Shown here: positions 61,957-64,000 of the stretch, one piece after another
Numbering within the stretch: position 1 is the stretch's first letter
How the letters are laid out: each line of letters starts with the position of its first letter
From: Aradus depressus
Lineage: Eukaryota; Arthropoda; Insecta; Hemiptera; Aradidae
DNA length: 64,000 bases
Direction of reading: 5' to 3'
NCBI GenBank assembly: GCA_963662175.1
Contig: OY759225.1
Coordinates: 12,331,601 to 12,395,600, forward strand
The notes under the pieces: generated by a model
Databases searched by the model: none
What the model saw: only the letters and a program-made list of their open reading frames with translations
What the model was told of the DNA's origin: nothing
Translations under genes and position numbers: made by a program

Positions 61957-62868
61957 CAAGGTGAGAAGTTACTGATAATTATTAAAACATTAACTGAGTT
62001 TTTTATACAGATATGCCTGACTCAGCTCAGTTTTTGCAAACAGCAGAATGTATTGCACACCTAGTTTATAATTAAGATACATTTGCGCCCCGAGAACCTA
62101 CCAGCCTTTCTCTCACACGCCATTCATGCCACCATATCTATACGTATCATCATACATGCTGGTTGTTGCACCCCAGTAATCTTTATATTGTATCTTTATA
62201 AATAACAGACAAAAAAATTTTGGTAAAAGAGCCAGAAAATATGAAATACCATTGGAAAATTTTTTGCCGATTACATAAATTTAAAAAAAGAAACCTGTTG
62301 AGCCTACCTGATAATTTCCCATGCTTAAATTTTAAGCAGACACAAAATCCATTTTTCTCATTTTCTGTTGACTAAAGTAAAGTGGGTGAGAAACGAGGAG
62401 CTGGTGTAGACTTTGTACAAATAATAAATAAGATGTCGGAAGAGGGAGCCATGACCCTAATTGTCAGATGTTATCAGGACGGGAGGGTGGTAACTTGTTG
62501 AATCTCTGGGATCGAATATCTCAGTCAAGGAGGGGGAAGTGCGATATTAGTGAGTACAATCAGAGAAGAGGAACCGCAACTCAAATCTAGATCTATGTAA
62601 ATCAGTGTATATACAAAGATGGATTGCAATCTGTTGTATGGGCATAACGAGTCGAAAGAAGGGGCGTCATAGCCGGGCAACTGGCAAATTTCTGCAACAA
62701 ATTACACACTTGTAAGCCTTATAACTCCTCAAGAGCACCGGTTTGAGTTCGATTGATTATACCTACTATGGCAGAGTGAGATCTCTCAAACGCTACAAAA
62801 GTATCGACAAACGTACTGGCGAGCTACGCCTCTGTCAACGCCGCGCGCAAAGCTAAACTTAACTCCGA
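61957..62868. other. Intron sequence, nothing recognised
   Basis: Begins with the CAAGG duplication. No gene or repeat is recognised. Confidence 0.4.
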
Positions 62869-64000
62869 GTAATGGCTTCTTCTCTCTACACAACGATACC
62901 AAAGTAAGGCGCCCACTTCTTTGAATTTAGCTCCGATCAATGGCTTCTTCTCTCTACACAACGATACCAAAGTAAGGCGCCCACGCCTTTGAATTGAACT
63001 CCAAGTAATGGCTTCTTCTCTCTACACAACGATACCAAAGTAAGGCACCCACGCCTTTGAATTTAGCTCCGAGTAATGGCTTCTTCTCTCTACACAACGA
63101 TACAAAAGTAAGGCGCCCACGCCTTTGAATTGAACTCCAAGTAATGGCTTCTTCTCTCTACACAACGATACCAAAGTAAGGCGCCCACGCCTTTGAATTG
63201 AACTCCAAGTAATGGCTTCTTCTCTCTACACAACGATACCAAAGTAAGGCACCCACGCCTTTGAATTTAGCTCCGAGTAATGGCTTCTTCTCTCTACACA
63301 ACGATACAAAAGTAAGGCGCCCACGCCTTTGAATTGAACTCCAAGTAATGGCTTCTTCTCTCTACACAACGATACCAAAGTAAGGCACCCACGCCTTTGA
63401 ATTTAGCTCCGAGTAATGGCTTCTTCTCTCTACACAACGATACAAAAGTAAGGCGCCCACGCCTTTGAATTGAACTCCAAGTAATGGCTTCTTCTCTCTA
63501 CACAACGATACCAAAGTAAGGCGCCCACGCCTTTGAATTGAACTCCAAGTAATGGCTTCTTCTCTCTACACAACGATACCAAAGTAAGGCACCCACGCCT
63601 TTGAATTTAGCTCCGAGTAATGGCTTCTTCTCTCTACACAACGATACAAAAGTAAGGCGCCCACGCCTTTGAATTGAACTCCAAGTAATGGCTTCTTCTC
63701 TCTACACAACGATACCAAAGTAAGGCACCCACGCCTTTGAATTTAGCTCCGAGTAATGGCTTCTTCTCTCTACACAACGATACCAAAGTAAGGCGCCCAC
63801 GCCTTTGAATTGAACTCCAAGTAATGGCTTCTTCTCTCTACACAACGATACCAAAGTAAGGCGCCCACGCCTTTGAATTGAACTCCAAGTAATGGCTTCT
63901 TCTCTCTACACAATGATACCAAAGTAAGGCGCCCACGCCTTTGAATTTAGCTCCGAGTAATGGCTTCTTCTCTCTACACAACGATACCAAAGTAAGGCGC
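62869..64000. repeat. 68-bp satellite array running off the window end
   Basis: About 17 units of 68 bp (TAATGGCTTCTTCTCTCTAC, ACAACGATACCAAAGTAAGG, CGCCCACGCCTTTGAATTGA, ACTCCAAG). Linked variants (GATACAAAAG, GGCACCC, TTTAGCTCCGAG versus TTGAACTCCAAG) recur in two- and three-unit blocks. Unrelated in sequence to the 39.6 kb array despite the same unit length. Confidence 0.95.

Overview
The window is insect nuclear DNA, AT-rich and densely packed with transposons. One host coding exon is recognisable: an exon at 22113-22390 (+) encodes the signal peptide and N-terminus of a nicotinic acetylcholine receptor alpha subunit, closest in my reading to the insect alpha2 type, and ends at a GTAAGA donor. 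Most of the DNA right of it is probably a very large intron of that gene. The insect assignment rests on this exon, the BEL/Pao, Jockey and Polinton families and the tRNA-derived SINEs; I cannot name the order with confidence.

The main discovery is a full-length Polinton/Maverick (adintovirus-like, virus-derived self-synthesising element) at 3478-21126. It is 17,649 bp, with 331-bp terminal inverted repeats (TIRs) that look identical, AG...CT termini and a perfect 6-bp target duplication GCTATG. Plus-strand genes in order: a short SOCS-box-like ORF, a secreted coiled-coil protein, two small unknown ORFs, a membrane-anchored single-BIR (IAP-like) protein, a chromodomain integrase, the packaging ATPase, a pX-like core peptide, a DUF8207-type protein, a phospholipase A2 virion protein, an adenain-type protease, the minor capsid (penton) protein, a 59-aa ORF and the double-jelly-roll major capsid protein. 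On the minus strand, converging on the capsid genes, lie protein-primed DNA polymerase B (open apart from one in-frame TGA) and an unknown 270-aa protein. A plus-strand dUTPase and a decayed minus-strand gene lie near the right end. This is a nearly intact morphogenesis module plus replication, integration and putative host-interaction genes.

The Polinton sits inside the target duplication of a 5'-truncated LINE, which itself sits in a copy of a repeat present elsewhere in the window. The order of insertions can therefore be read directly.

From 22.4 to 54.9 kb: fragments of Jockey-like LINEs (the largest at 28241-30905), two tRNA-derived SINE families with many copies, hAT, Harbinger and pogo-like elements, several long-palindrome elements, an unclassified abundant repeat, and tandem arrays at 39.6-40.9 kb (68-bp unit with a 544-bp higher-order period) and 47.8-48.7 kb (66-bp unit, each with a TGACGTCA-like motif). 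From 54907 to 61956 lies a young, complete BEL/Pao LTR retrotransposon on the minus strand (454-bp LTRs with one difference noticed, TSD CAAGG) with a gag-pol overlap at a U UUA AAC slippery heptamer. The window ends in another 68-bp tandem array (from 62869) that runs off the edge.
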